Part shown: positions 1 to 11,913 of the stretch, one piece after another
How positions within the stretch are numbered: position 1 is the first letter of the stretch
How the letters are laid out: each line of letters starts with the position of its first letter
From: Thiobacillus sp.
GTDB taxonomy: Bacteria > Pseudomonadota > Gammaproteobacteria > Burkholderiales > Thiobacillaceae
Reading direction: 5' to 3'
Assembly (NCBI GenBank): GCA_019459325.1
Contig: JAIBFA010000046.1
Location: forward strand, 1 to 41,401
Length of the DNA: 41,401 nucleotides
The notes under the pieces: model-generated
What the model was told of the DNA's origin: nothing
Databases searched by the model: none
The model's input: the letters and a program-made list of their open reading frames with translations, nothing else
Program-made: the position numbers and the translations under genes

Positions 1-85
1 CGCGCCCTCGGCCAGTCGCGAAAAAGCGGGTAGGGCAGCGGCATCCGGGCTGCTAGAATCGCGGCTTTCCTCCTGGCTGGCGCTC

Positions 86-1087
86 ATGCTCTTTCTCGAA
101 CTCATCGGTTATCTGCTCGTCATCCTCGTGGCGGCGGAAATCTTTGTCAACGAGCTCGAACACCTGGGCGAAAAACTCAAAATCTCGGAAGGCGTGACCG
201 GCTCGCTGTTTGCCGCGGTCGGCACCGCCATGCCCGAGACCCTGGTGCCGCTGCTGGCGATTTTTGCCACCACAGGCAACGCCACCACCAACGAGGAAAT
301 CGGCGTCGGCGCCATTCTGGGGGCGCCGCTGATGCTGTCGACGCTGTCGCTGTTTTTGATGAGCGTGGCCGTGTTGAAGCGGCGCGGCATTCAGGGGCAT
401 CTCACCCCGGAAAAGACCGGCCTCAAGCGCGACCTCGATTTCTTCCTGATGGCGTTTTTGCTGGCCTTCGTCGCCATGTTCGTGCCGCACGGCGAAGGCT
501 GGGTGCGCGGTGCGCTCGCCTTCGTCATGGTGCTGATCTACTTCGTCTACGTGATGATGACCCTGCGCGCGTCGGCCAAACTGGTGGAAGAAGGTCACGC
601 CACCGAGGCCGGTTCGCCGATGTTGCTGACCCGTCTGGGGCTGCCGCAGAATCTGCTGTTCATCGTGGTGCAGCTGGCGCTGGGCCTGGCCCTGCTGGTC
701 GCCGGCGCCAAGGGCTTCATCCACGGCGTGGAAGAAGCCGCGCCCATCATCGGCATCTCCGCGCTGCTGCTGTCGCTGATGATCATCCCGATCGCCACCG
801 AGCTGCCGGAGAAGGTGAATTCGATCCTGTGGATCCGCAAGCACAAGGACACGCTGGCCTTCGGCAACATCACCGGCGCCATGGTGTTCCAGGGCACGCT
901 GTTGCCCGCCATCGGCATCTCGCTGACGCCATGGGCGCCGCAGAAGGAAGTGCTGCTGGGTGTGCTGGTGACGCTGGTTGCAGCTTTCTGGCTGCGCTGG
1001 GCGGCATTGAGCGGCGGGCTGCGTGTGTGGCACCTATTCGTCAACGGCGCCTTGTACGTGACCTATCTGACAGCAGTCCTGGTGTAA
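86..1087 (+). CDS. Sodium/calcium exchanger (CaCA) family membrane protein
   Basis: 333-residue inner-membrane protein made almost wholly of hydrophobic helices. It has the two inverted alpha-repeats of the CaCA cation antiporter family: the first near residues 45-60 (GTAMPETLVPLLA), the second near residues 232-268 (IPIATELPEKVNS, then GNITGAMVFQGTL). In this family the acidic residues of these repeats bind Ca2+ or Na+, so cation/H+ or Na+/Ca2+ antiport is the likely role; the ion is not evident from sequence. Length fits bacterial members (about 320-360). The ATG at 86 opens directly into the first membrane segment. It appears to stand alone and converges on the next gene across a hairpin. 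Confidence 0.85.
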   Translation: MLFLELIGYLLVILVAAEIFVNELEHLGEKLKISEGVTGSLFAAVGTAMPETLVPLLAIFATTGNATTNEEIGVGAILGAPLMLSTLSLFLMSVAVLKRRGIQGHLTPEKTGLKRDLDFFLMAFLLAFVAMFVPHGEGWVRGALAFVMVLIYFVYVMMTLRASAKLVEEGHATEAGSPMLLTRLGLPQNLLFIVVQLALGLALLVAGAKGFIHGVEEAAPIIGISALLLSLMIIPIATELPEKVNSILWIRKHKDTLAFGNITGAMVFQGTLLPAIGISLTPWAPQKEVLLGVLVTLVAAFWLRWAALSGGLRVWHLFVNGALYVTYLTAVLV

Positions 1088-1091
1088 AGAA

Positions 1092-1113
1092 AACGGCGGG
1101 GAAACCCGCCGTT
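1092..1113 (-). terminator. Hairpin terminator between convergent genes
   Basis: A perfect 9-bp stem (AACGGCGGG with CCCGCCGTT) closes a GAAA loop. Read on the minus strand the stem is followed by a T-rich tail (TTTTCTTT), so it best serves the minus-strand gene ending at 1135. On the plus strand it lies just after the exchanger stop codon but lacks a T-run. Confidence 0.75.
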
Positions 1114-1134
1114 GTGTCGTGTGGCGTATCCGCC

Positions 1135-2322
1135 TTATGCCGGGCTCGGCGGTTCGCGGCGGAACGGCCCCTCGAGTTCATCCATGTAATGGCTGATGGC
1201 ATCGGTCTCGCGTTCCAGGAAGCGGTCGACCGCCTCGCGGAATTCGGCGTTTTCCAGCCAGTGCCAGGAATGCGTGGCGGTAGGCACGAGGCCGCGCGAC
1301 AGCTTGTGCTCGCCCTGCGCGCCGCCTTCGAAAACCTGCAGGCCGTGCGCGATCGCGTATTCGATTCCCTGCTGATAGCAGGTTTCGAAGTGCAGCCCGG
1401 GCACGTATTCCAGCGTGCCCCAGTGGCGGCCATACAGGCGCTGGCCGTCCTTGATGCAGAACGAGCAGGCGACGGGCTCGCCGTCCTTGTCCGCAATGAT
1501 CAGCAGCAGGTTGTCCGGCATCGTCTCGCGCAGGTTGGAAAAAAAGGCGCGGTTGAGATGCGGTTCGCTGCGGTGGCGGGCGTAGGTGTCGGCGTAGCAG
1601 CGATAGAAATGGTCCCAGTCGGTGTCGGCGCTCTGTGCGCCTTCGACCCAGCGAAACGTCACGCCCAGCGTGTCCAGCTTCTTCCGTTCCTGGCGGATCT
1701 TCTTGCGCTTGTCGTGCGTCATCGCGGCAAGGAAGTCGTCGAAGGCGGCGTAGCCCGCATTGTTCCAGTGGAACTGGAAGCCGCTGCGATGCAGCAGCGG
1801 CATCGCATTGAGCGCGGCATGATCAGGCTCGGTGGGGAACAGGATGTGGAAGGACGAAAATCCCAATTCCTGCGTGAGCTTGAGCGCGGCCTGGATCAAT
1901 GCGGTGCGGTCGGCATCGTTCTTCGCCAGCAGCCGCGGGCCGGGCACCGGCGAGAAGGGCACGCAGCACACCAGCTTGGGGTAGTAGTTGAGCCCATGAC
2001 GGCGGTAGGCGTCGGCCCACGCCCAGTCGAACACGAATTCGCCCCAGGAATGATGCTTCACGTAAAGCGGCATCGCGGCTTCGAGCCGGCCGCCGCGGAA
2101 CAGCGCCAAGTGCACCGGCTCCCAGCCGATGTGGGCGCCGACGCACTCGGTGGCTTCCAGTGCATGCAGAAAGGCGTGCTGAACGAAGGGCGAATCGCCT
2201 GCAAGGGCATCCCAATCTGCCGGATCAAGGTCTGCCATGCGCGGAACCACGCGAATGACCGTCTCGGCGGCTTCCGCATCGGGGGGGTTTGCTTCAAAAT
2301 GCACGTTTTGGCGAGCTTCCAT
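1135..2322 (-). CDS. GNAT/FemAB-like protein (COG3146, 'peptidogalycan biosynthesis' family)
   Basis: 395 residues in the family annotated as peptidogalycan biosynthesis proteins, which have a FemAB-like double acyltransferase fold. Recognisable blocks are ADLDPADWDALAG near the N-terminus, FVQHAFLHALE, a basic KRKKIRQERKKL segment mid-protein, and RLYGRHWGTLEYVPGLHFE then FEGGAQGEHKLSRG towards the C-terminus. The reaction is not established; transfer to a cell-envelope amine is only an inference from the fold. The ATG at 2322 adds about 20 residues before the conserved region; the next in-frame ATG is at 2238, so the start is uncertain. The start lies 10 bp from the divergent sucC start. 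Confidence 0.75.
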   Translation of the reverse strand: MEARQNVHFEANPPDAEAAETVIRVVPRMADLDPADWDALAGDSPFVQHAFLHALEATECVGAHIGWEPVHLALFRGGRLEAAMPLYVKHHSWGEFVFDWAWADAYRRHGLNYYPKLVCCVPFSPVPGPRLLAKNDADRTALIQAALKLTQELGFSSFHILFPTEPDHAALNAMPLLHRSGFQFHWNNAGYAAFDDFLAAMTHDKRKKIRQERKKLDTLGVTFRWVEGAQSADTDWDHFYRCYADTYARHRSEPHLNRAFFSNLRETMPDNLLLIIADKDGEPVACSFCIKDGQRLYGRHWGTLEYVPGLHFETCYQQGIEYAIAHGLQVFEGGAQGEHKLSRGLVPTATHSWHWLENAEFREAVDRFLERETDAISHYMDELEGPFRREPPSPA

Positions 2323-2332
2323 CGAAAAACAC

Positions 2333-3489
<1,157 letters not shown>

Positions 3490-3493
<4 letters not shown>

Positions 3494-4365
3494 GCATCCT
3501 CGTCGACCACAACACCAAGGTCATCTGCCAGGGCTTCACCGGCAAGCAGGGCAGCTTCCATTCGGAGCAGGCGATCGCCTACGGCACCCAGATGGTCGGC
3601 GGCGTCACCCCCGGCAAGGGCGGGCAGACGCACCTGAACCTGCCCGTCTTCAACACCGTGCGCGACGCGGTGCGCCAGACCGGCGCCAACGCGACCATGA
3701 TCTACGTGCCGGCCGCCTTCGCCGCCGACTCGATCCTGGAAGCCGCCGACGCCGGCATCGAGGTCATCGTCTGCATCACCGAGGGCATCCCGGTGCTGGA
3801 CATGCTGAACGTGAAGGCCGCGCTGCGCGCCAACGGCGCGAAACTGATCGGTCCCAACTGCCCCGGCATCATCACCTCGGGCGAGTGCAAGATCGGCATC
3901 ATGCCCGGCGTCATCCACCAGAAGGGCAGGATCGGTATCGTCTCGCGCTCCGGCACGCTCACCTACGAAGCGGTGCACCAGACCACGCGGCTGGGGCTGG
4001 GGCAGTCGACCTGCGTCGGCATCGGCGGCGACCCGATCAAGGGCCTGGACTTCATCGACTGCCTGGAAATGTTCGAGGCCGACCCGCAGACCGAAGCGGT
4101 GATCCTGGTCGGCGAAATCGGCGGCAGCCGCGAGGAAGAAGCGGCCGAGTTCATCCGCTCCAACATGAAGAAACCGGTCGCCGCCTACATCGCCGGTCGC
4201 ACCGCGCCCAAGGGCAAGCGCATGGGCCACGCCGGCGCGATCATCGCCGGCTCTGCCGGTACGGCTGATGCAAAAATCCGCGCGCTCGAAGCCGCCGGCG
4301 TCGTCGTCGCGCAAAGCCCGGCCTGGCTGGGCGAGGCCGTGCAGCAGGCAATGGCGGCGCGCTGA
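3490..4365 (+). CDS. sucD: Succinyl-CoA synthetase alpha subunit
   Basis: 291 residues, standard length. Binds CoA and carries the phosphohistidine intermediate of succinyl-CoA synthetase. The active-site histidine is His247 in [12 protein letters not shown]. The CoA-binding Rossmann domain is at the N-terminus ([16 protein letters not shown]) and the ligase motif [10 protein letters not shown] follows in mid-protein. Starts inside the sucC stop codon (4-bp overlap). The nadE gene follows after 10 bp, so sucC-sucD-nadE-glnB probably form one transcript. Confidence 0.97.
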
Positions 4366-4375
4366 AGACCACCCG

Positions 4376-6324
<1,949 letters not shown>

Positions 6325-6870
6325 ACCCGGGCAGCGTTTGCTGGCTTTTCAGTTAATGTCATGTTGACTGCCTCCGCGACCGCCAAAGCTCACGGTCGAG
6401 GTGTGTCTGTTAGTTCGCTCAGCGTTCGCTTATGAGGGGGCTTGCGGAGTTCTTAAATCAGCCAGGAAGAGACGGTCGAGGTTGTCGCCGAGGTCCGGTG
6501 TTCGGCCAAAGGCGACACTGGCGCCTTGATCCAACCACTTCCGCTATGGATTCGTTACCGGGCATAAACCAGAAAATCCACTGAACGGTCAGCTTTGGCG
6601 AATATTTATTGGCGGGCGTCCTCCGTAGCCGGGCCATTGCCCGGACGCGGATGCCCGTGCTTGACGGCCACCGCTGTGCGACAGCGCACATAGGTAATGC
6701 GCCTGCTGGTCTATAGTGTTTTAGCACTTGGCTCGTTATGACCGCTCAGATATCGGTTGAACGGACCTGACTTGTCGATGTAGTCGGGCGTGCCTCAGGC
6801 CGCTTGAGAAAATGCCTTTTCAAGCGTCCGTCACCGGTGAAGCCTTCCCCGTGTTTTTTGAGGAGCCAAC
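6325..6870. other. Intergenic region, no gene recognised
   Basis: About 550 bp between glnB and the CHRD gene. No open frame here looks like a protein. It contains copy A1 of a dispersed repeat (6499-6588) and no clear rho-independent terminator. The ribosome site of the CHRD gene (GAGGAG) is at its right edge. Confidence 0.6.
6499..6588 (-). repeat. Dispersed repeat A, copy 1
   Basis: The reverse complement aligns without gaps to 32075-32164 at about 69 of 90 positions, including a 19-bp exact core (GGTAACGAATCCATAGCGG) and an exact GGCCGAACA end. Both copies stay open in one frame with a similar short peptide (core GNESIA), but no complete gene surrounds either. Confidence 0.7.
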
Positions 6871-7344
6871 ATGAACATTCCATCCAAATCCACCACGATC
6901 CCGCTGAGTCGGCTGGTCCCGCGCACCCTGCTGCTCCTGGCTTCTGCGAACCTGCATGCGCAGCAGCCCATGTTGATTTCCCTGACTGGCAACGCCGAGG
7001 TACCACCGGTAACCACTTCAGCGAAGGGCACCGGGAACATTACGGTAATGCCTGATCGCACGGTGAGCGGCAGTATCAAGGTTTCCAGTCTTGTCCCGAC
7101 GGTGGTGCATATTCATGAGGGCGCCGTCGGAAAAAACGGCCCGCCCAACATTATCCTGACGCAAACCGCCCGTGACAGTTTTGTCGTCCCCGCCGGAGCC
7201 AGACTGACCAATGCGCAGTACACGGGTTTCACGCGCGGCAATCTGTACGTCAATGTGCACAGCGCCCAGTATCCGAATGGTGAAATCCGTGCGCAATTGC
7301 TGCGCACGGAAGCCGCCGCCACACCGACGCGTGCGACTAACTGA
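6871..7344 (+). CDS. Secreted CHRD-domain protein
   Basis: 157 residues. A Sec-type signal peptide ([18 protein letters not shown]) ends near residue 31, so the protein is exported. The rest is one CHRD domain, a small beta-fold first described in chordin, recognised by [14 protein letters not shown] and the terminal [11 protein letters not shown] motif. Its bacterial role is unknown. A strong ribosome site (GAGGAG) precedes the ATG. The next gene starts 22 bp after the stop, so the two are probably co-transcribed. Confidence 0.8.
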   Translation: MNIPSKSTTIPLSRLVPRTLLLLASANLHAQQPMLISLTGNAEVPPVTTSAKGTGNITVMPDRTVSGSIKVSSLVPTVVHIHEGAVGKNGPPNIILTQTARDSFVVPAGARLTNAQYTGFTRGNLYVNVHSAQYPNGEIRAQLLRTEAAATPTRATN

Positions 7345-7366
7345 CCCGCATTCGAGGAGGAAGACC

Positions 7367-8785
7367 ATGAGCCTGGCAAGCATGGGGGTGGAAGGTGATC
7401 GTCAACATGGTGCTGCGGGTATTGTGGCGACTGTGAAGGGGCGTTCCCGCTTTACCCTCAATCCAGTGCGACTGCGCTTGTCGCCACGGTTATTTGGCGT
7501 GGTGGTCCTGGCACTCACCGCCTGCAGTGAAGTGGCCACGCTGCCGATCTCGGCCGGCACCGGGCCACAGCCTACGCTGCCGCCACCCCAGCAGAGGCTG
7601 ATTCCTACTGTTCACATCGCGCCCGCCCAGGGCTGGCCGTCCGGTACGACACCGCTGGCAGCACCGGGTACGCGTGTCGTGGCGTTTGCGGGCGGCCTGG
7701 ATCATCCGCGCTGGTTGCTTGTGCTGCCCAACGGTGACGTGCTGGTGGCGGAGACCAATGCGCCGCCCAAGCCCGACGACGCCAAGGGCATCAAGGGGTG
7801 GGTGATGGGGCTGGTGATGAAGCGGGCGGGTGCGGGGGTGCCGAGTGCCAACCGCATCACGCTGTTGCGCGACACCGATGGAAATGGGGTGGCGGACCTG
7901 CGTTCGGTCTTGCTGGCAGGCTTGAACTCACCGTTTGGCATGGCCTTGGTCGGCAACGATCTCTATGTGGCCAACTCCGACGCCGTGCTGCGCTTTCCAT
8001 ACGTTGCGGGAGACACTCGCATCACCGCGCCTGGGATCAAGGTGGTCGATCTGCCGGCGGGTCCGATTAATCATCACTGGACCAGGAATCTCATTGCCAG
8101 CCCGGACGGCAGCAAACTCTATGTGACGGTGGGCTCCAACAGCAACGTGGCCGAACGCGGCATGGCGGTGGAGGTCGGGCGTGCCGCCATCTGGGAGGTG
8201 GACACCCGGAGCGGCGCGCACCGCATCTTTGCCTCTGGCCTGCGCAACCCCAACGGCCTGGCCTGGGAATCCCACAGCGGCGCGTTGTGGACGGTGGTGA
8301 ACGAGCGCGATGAGCTTGGCAGCGACCTGGTACCCGACTACCTGACCTCGGTGCGCGACGGCGGCTTCTATGGCTGGCCCTACAGCTACTACGGCCAGCA
8401 TGTCGACACACGGGTGAAGCCGCAGCGGCCAGAATGGGTGGCACAGGCGATTGTCCCGGACTATGCCCTGGGGCCGCACGTCGCCCCGTTGGGTCTGGCG
8501 TCTTCCACCGGCACCACGCTGCCGGCCGTCTTCGCCAACGGCATGTTCATCGGCCAGCATGGTTCGTGGAACCGCCGGCCGCATAGCGGCTACAAGGTGA
8601 TCTTCGTGCCCTTCGAAAACGGCAAGCCTGCGGGTTCGCCCATCGATGTGCTGACCGGTTTTCTCAGTGAAGCAGGCAATGCCTACGGCCGCCCGGTTGG
8701 CGTGGCGCTCGACAGGCAGGGCGCGCTGCTGGTGGCCGACGATGTGGGCAATGTGGTCTGGCGCGTGAGCGCGGGGCCGCGCTGA
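7367..8785 (+). CDS. PQQ-dependent sugar dehydrogenase-like lipoprotein (sorbosone dehydrogenase family)
   Basis: 472 residues. A lipobox (LALTAC, Cys53) follows an unusually long basic N-region, suggesting an envelope lipoprotein. The mature part is a six-bladed beta-propeller of the glucose/L-sorbosone dehydrogenase type: [61 protein letters not shown], then GQHGSWNRR and [17 protein letters not shown]. Family members oxidise aldoses or related alcohols with PQQ, but many annotated ones are untested; the substrate here is unknown. The ATG at 7367 has a strong ribosome site (GAGGAGG). No PQQ synthesis genes are in the window. Confidence 0.8.
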   Translation: MSLASMGVEGDRQHGAAGIVATVKGRSRFTLNPVRLRLSPRLFGVVVLALTACSEVATLPISAGTGPQPTLPPPQQRLIPTVHIAPAQGWPSGTTPLAAPGTRVVAFAGGLDHPRWLLVLPNGDVLVAETNAPPKPDDAKGIKGWVMGLVMKRAGAGVPSANRITLLRDTDGNGVADLRSVLLAGLNSPFGMALVGNDLYVANSDAVLRFPYVAGDTRITAPGIKVVDLPAGPINHHWTRNLIASPDGSKLYVTVGSNSNVAERGMAVEVGRAAIWEVDTRSGAHRIFASGLRNPNGLAWESHSGALWTVVNERDELGSDLVPDYLTSVRDGGFYGWPYSYYGQHVDTRVKPQRPEWVAQAIVPDYALGPHVAPLGLASSTGTTLPAVFANGMFIGQHGSWNRRPHSGYKVIFVPFENGKPAGSPIDVLTGFLSEAGNAYGRPVGVALDRQGALLVADDVGNVVWRVSAGPR

Positions 8786-8897
8786 CACGCCCCGGCCTCT
8801 AGTCCGGCAACAGTGGTCCCGTTACCCATCGCACTGAGCAGCCCGTGCAATGGCAGAGGGTGAAGGTGCTGAATACGGAAAGATCGAGGAGAACGAA

Positions 8898-9518
8898 ATG
8901 CCGATTACCCCTCCGCTTGATCGACACTACGAACCCAGGAATTTTTCCGACCGGATTGCTTATGCTTTCGTTGTATTCCTGCGGTTCTTCGCCGACACTT
9001 TTTTTGCCCGACGGTATGGCCATCGCGCGGTTGTGCTGGAAACGGTTGCTGCCGTGCCGGGCATAGTTGGCGGTGTTCTGCAACATTTGCAGTCCCTGCG
9101 TCGAATCGAAGCCGATTACGGCAGGATCCGCTTACTGCTGGGCGAAGCAGAGAACGAACGCATGCACTTGATGACCTTCATTCAAATTACCCAGCCATCT
9201 GGATTTGAGCGCCTGCTGATTTGGCTTGCCCAAGGCGTCTTCTTCAACCTTTACTTTCTGCTTTACCTGATTTCACAGAAGACCGCGCACCGTGTCGTGG
9301 GCTATCTGGAGGAAGAAGCGGTCCACAGCTACACCGAGTATCTGGCTGGGGTGGACAACGGCACTCACGCCAATGTTCCGGCGCCCCGGATTGCTATTGA
9401 TTACTGGAAACTCGCGCCCGACGCACGGCTGCACGATGTCATCGTCGCAGTCCGTGCAGATGAGATACGTCACCGCGAAGTCAATCACGCGCTTGCCGAT
9501 ACGCTGGCTCGATCCTGA
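8898..9518 (+). CDS. Alternative oxidase (cyanide-insensitive ubiquinol oxidase)
   Basis: 206 residues, close to other bacterial alternative oxidases. This di-iron membrane-associated enzyme oxidises ubiquinol and reduces O2 to water without pumping protons. Motifs with the carboxylate and histidine ligands are all visible: [13 protein letters not shown] (Glu48), [10 protein letters not shown] (Glu87, His90), [13 protein letters not shown] (residues 137-149) and [10 protein letters not shown] (Glu189, His192). A hydrophobic stretch ([16 protein letters not shown]) lies between the second and third. The ATG at 8898 follows a GAGGAG ribosome site; an ATG at 8850 has none. It stands alone, converging on the stress gene after 23 bp. 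Confidence 0.92.
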   Translation: MPITPPLDRHYEPRNFSDRIAYAFVVFLRFFADTFFARRYGHRAVVLETVAAVPGIVGGVLQHLQSLRRIEADYGRIRLLLGEAENERMHLMTFIQITQPSGFERLLIWLAQGVFFNLYFLLYLISQKTAHRVVGYLEEEAVHSYTEYLAGVDNGTHANVPAPRIAIDYWKLAPDARLHDVIVAVRADEIRHREVNHALADTLARS

Positions 9519-9541
9519 TCTATGCCGGCAGGATAATCGCG

Positions 9542-10066
9542 TCATGCCATGTTGATGTCCTTGGAGTCGCCGACAGAAGCCTGGATGACTTCTCCTGCAA
9601 TTGCCGTTTCCTGCGGCGTCCGGGTTTCGACCACCAGCACGACCTGACCGCTGGCGATCGCATCGCCGATCAGGTCAGACAACCAGCCGTCCTTGTCTCC
9701 GGCACCCGGCGTGGCACCGGCTGCTGCGCCGATCAGGCCACCGATGCTGGCACCCCAGCCCAGCAACATCAGGGGGGCGACCAAGGGGCTGGCGACGAAC
9801 AGACTCACGCTCGCCGCTGCCAGCGCCACGCTTCCCAGCGCGCCGATGCCGGTGCCGACTGCGGTTCCGATGGTGGCGTCAACCAGCACGTCCTTCAACA
9901 CCGCATTGCTGCCCTCTTTGGGCGCAGTGTCGGACGCAGCCGGGTCGTTTGCGAAGATGCGTAGCCGCTCGCGCGGCAGCCCCTGCTCGACGAGCCTGGA
10001 AAGGGCACTTTCGGCTTGTTCGCGGTGGGCAAAAAAGCCTGATACGTGGTGGCGGTATTCGTCCAT
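9542..10066 (-). CDS. YflT-like general-stress protein with glycine-zipper membrane segment
   Basis: 174 residues. The N-terminal 40 residues (VSGFFAHREQAESALSRLVEQG) resemble the domain of YflT-type stress proteins. A long Gly/Ala-rich hydrophobic segment (residues about 65-125) with repeated small-residue spacing suggests a glycine-zipper membrane hairpin. The C-terminal part (DLIGDAIASGQVVLVVETRT) resembles the cytoplasmic tail of related proteins. Function is not established. The ATG at 10066 has a clear AGGAG ribosome site; the longer frame upstream belongs to the broken SRPBCC gene. Confidence 0.7.
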   Translation of the reverse strand: MDEYRHHVSGFFAHREQAESALSRLVEQGLPRERLRIFANDPAASDTAPKEGSNAVLKDVLVDATIGTAVGTGIGALGSVALAAASVSLFVASPLVAPLMLLGWGASIGGLIGAAAGATPGAGDKDGWLSDLIGDAIASGQVVLVVETRTPQETAIAGEVIQASVGDSKDINMA

Positions 10067-10165
10067 GTTTTTTCTCCTGGAAAATGATCCGTACGAAACG
10101 GATGATGTTTCAAGCCTATCCGGTGGTCGCTGAGGCGTCTGTGCGTTGTCGTACAGTCGCGCGCC

Positions 10166-10191
10166 GTGATGACACCTCTGGGCGTCATCAC
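10166..10191. other. 8-bp inverted repeat upstream of the stress gene
   Basis: GTGATGAC and GTCATCAC are separated by 10 bases. It lies between the end of the broken SRPBCC gene and the start of the stress gene. It could be a weak terminator or a regulator site; it has no T-tract on either side. Confidence 0.4.
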
Positions 10192-10200
10192 CCTGACGGC

Positions 10201-10639
10201 TTATTTGGGCCGCGGACGTGACAGACTCGGTTGCATTGCCTGGAGCCGGCCAGCACGCAATTCGACCACAGCCTTCGCCACACCGATCAGGCCGAGTCCA
10301 AGGAAGTCGTCCATCAGCGTGTGCGCGTTGGGCACGCTGCGCAGCTTCCAGCCCAGATGGCCCAGTGCGGCGCCAGACAGGACTCTGATGGCGATTCCCG
10401 CCAGCGTGGCCCACAAGCCGGGTGGCGCGCACTTCGAACACCATCCGGTAAGGCAATCGACCCTCCCAGACATACCGCAGGATGCTGTTGACCCCATTGG
10501 TATCACCGGCCGCAACCTCCTCCATTTTCTGCATGCCCGGCCACCAGTCCGGCCAGCGCGGTGAATTGTGGATGGCTGCGTACACTTCCTCCAGCGGCGC
10601 GTTAATGCGCGAGATCGTCAGCAAGCGATATTCCGCCAC
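10201..10639 (-). pseudogene. SRPBCC-family protein, frameshifted
   Basis: From a GTG start at 10639 the first 75 residues are a clear START/SRPBCC polyketide-cyclase-like N-terminus (ISRINAPLEEVYAAIHN, WPDWWPGMQKMEEV, then LPYRMVFEVRATRL). After that the frame loses family resemblance and runs on into the next gene's region. A neighbouring frame carries a plausible hydrophobic C-terminal tail (GHLGWKLRSVPNAHTLMDDF ending at a stop at 10201). The middle of the fold appears missing, so I call it broken by at least one frameshift or deletion; a sequencing error is the alternative. Confidence 0.5.
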
Positions 10640-10909
10640 GGTGTCTCCAGAAAATGACTAAAGTGAATTAGCGGTGGCCACGAAGCAAACCGGTGACGAG
10701 GACTGCCGCAGGCCGTAGGCGTGAGTTTGTCCGAGTTCAGTGTGCGCTTTCGTACAGACAGGTGTCTTCCCATGAGTAGTATGGCAAGCAAGGACATGGC
10801 AATGACACCAAGCCGGCATTCCCAGAAAGACCTCGATCCTGACTTTGGATGATGATTTATCGCTTCTCGCCCGAGTGTGAGGAACTAATTGAACAAAAGG
10901 AACATGATC

Positions 10910-11278
10910 ATGAACGATTCAACTCAGGATTTCGTACGCCCAGGCTACGAAACCCAGCCCATTCCGGGTTTCCCCCATGCCCCCTTCGACTGGTCCCGCG
11001 AACAGGCCGAGGAAGTCGCCCAAACGGAAGGCCTGACGCTGACGGAAGCGCACTGGCAGGTCGTGCGTGCGTTGCAGGAGATCTGTGCGCACCATGCGGA
11101 ACCTGCCCTGAACGCCCGCGACCTGCACGATGCGCTCGATGAGCATTTCCATGCCGAAGGCGGCATCAAGTATCTCTACGAACTGTTCCCCAAGGGCCCT
11201 CTGGCCCAAGGCTGCCTGCTCGCCGGCGTGGAACCGCCGGCAGGAACTCAGGATCAGGGCATGGGCAGCGCAGTCTGA
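10910..11278 (+). CDS. DsrC/TusE-family sulfur-relay-like protein lacking the terminal cysteine
   Basis: 122 residues. Family signatures are GFPHAPFDWSREQAEEVAQ, EGLTLTEAHWQVVRALQE and the C-terminal LFPKGPLAQGCLLAGV. DsrC carries persulfide sulfur on two C-terminal cysteines spaced C-X10-C; TusE keeps only the last. Here the first is present (Cys102) but the last position is Thr113, followed by nine extra residues, a pattern fitting neither class. Start: the ATG at 10910 sits nine bases from AAAAGG; ATG 10904 and TTG 10889 are less well placed. It could be a regulatory or degenerate paralogue. Flanking genes give no dsr or tus context. Confidence 0.8.
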   Translation: MNDSTQDFVRPGYETQPIPGFPHAPFDWSREQAEEVAQTEGLTLTEAHWQVVRALQEICAHHAEPALNARDLHDALDEHFHAEGGIKYLYELFPKGPLAQGCLLAGVEPPAGTQDQGMGSAV

Positions 11279-11913
11279 GTGCTTGGCATCCGGCAACAAG
11301 GCGGATCCACCCCCGCGCAACCCCTCTGTGGGTTTGCTCGGCTCCGTCATGTATTGCTCAGTGGTCCCGCGCCAGCCCGGCCGATCATCGCCAGAAACTC
11401 GCGGCGTGTCGGCCAGCGGCAGTTCAGTTGGGGAAGTCAGACCATCTAAGTCAGAACTTGCGCTGTTGGCCGATTGCACGCATCCACGATGCCCTCCTGA
11501 ATGCGGACATACACGACTCGGCAACACAATTGGACGCCTTCGACCCCGTAGGCGTCTGAAATGGTATTCAATCAAACGCGGGAACCCTGGAACAAAGGCA
11601 AACCGGTTGGTCAAAAACCACCCCTCAAGCCGAAGGATATCTAATGCCGTGAACGTGGGCTGCACGCAAGCAATGATTGATTGCGCTTCGTGTGGCCGCT
11701 TTTGGCGCGATATCGTATGCGTGCAATGAATCTCAAGCGGGCATTGGCGCGGTTGGACAGGAACCTCTCTGCACCTCGGCCGATGCTGCCCGTCGTGATT
11801 TCATTGAATAAATCCAAGCTCCGATTATGCTGATTCAAGATGGTCGTTACGCGGTGATTGAATGTGGGTAGTGGGTGCCGGCACGCCGCGTAAACTTGTC
11901 TGAGGGCAAATTT
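11279..11913. other. Intergenic region with possible gene remnant
   Basis: About 630 bp with no convincing intact gene. On the minus strand, 11409 down to 11365 reads TRREFLAMIGRAGAG, which resembles a twin-arginine signal, followed soon by a stop. This may be a relic of a Tat-exported enzyme; evidence is slight. No promoter or terminator stands out. Confidence 0.4.

Noticed and set aside
53-1033. Long minus-strand open frame opposite the cation exchanger
   Set aside because: Its composition (Gln, His, Arg, Asp rich) is that of an antisense shadow in GC-rich DNA, and the plus-strand protein is clearly recognisable.
6458-6727. 89-codon minus-strand frame in the gap after glnB
   Set aside because: No ribosome site or family similarity; part of it is repeat A.
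10889-10909. Upstream TTG and ATG starts for the DsrC-like gene
   Set aside because: The AAAAGG ribosome site is best spaced for the ATG at 10910, and the extra residues are not family-like.
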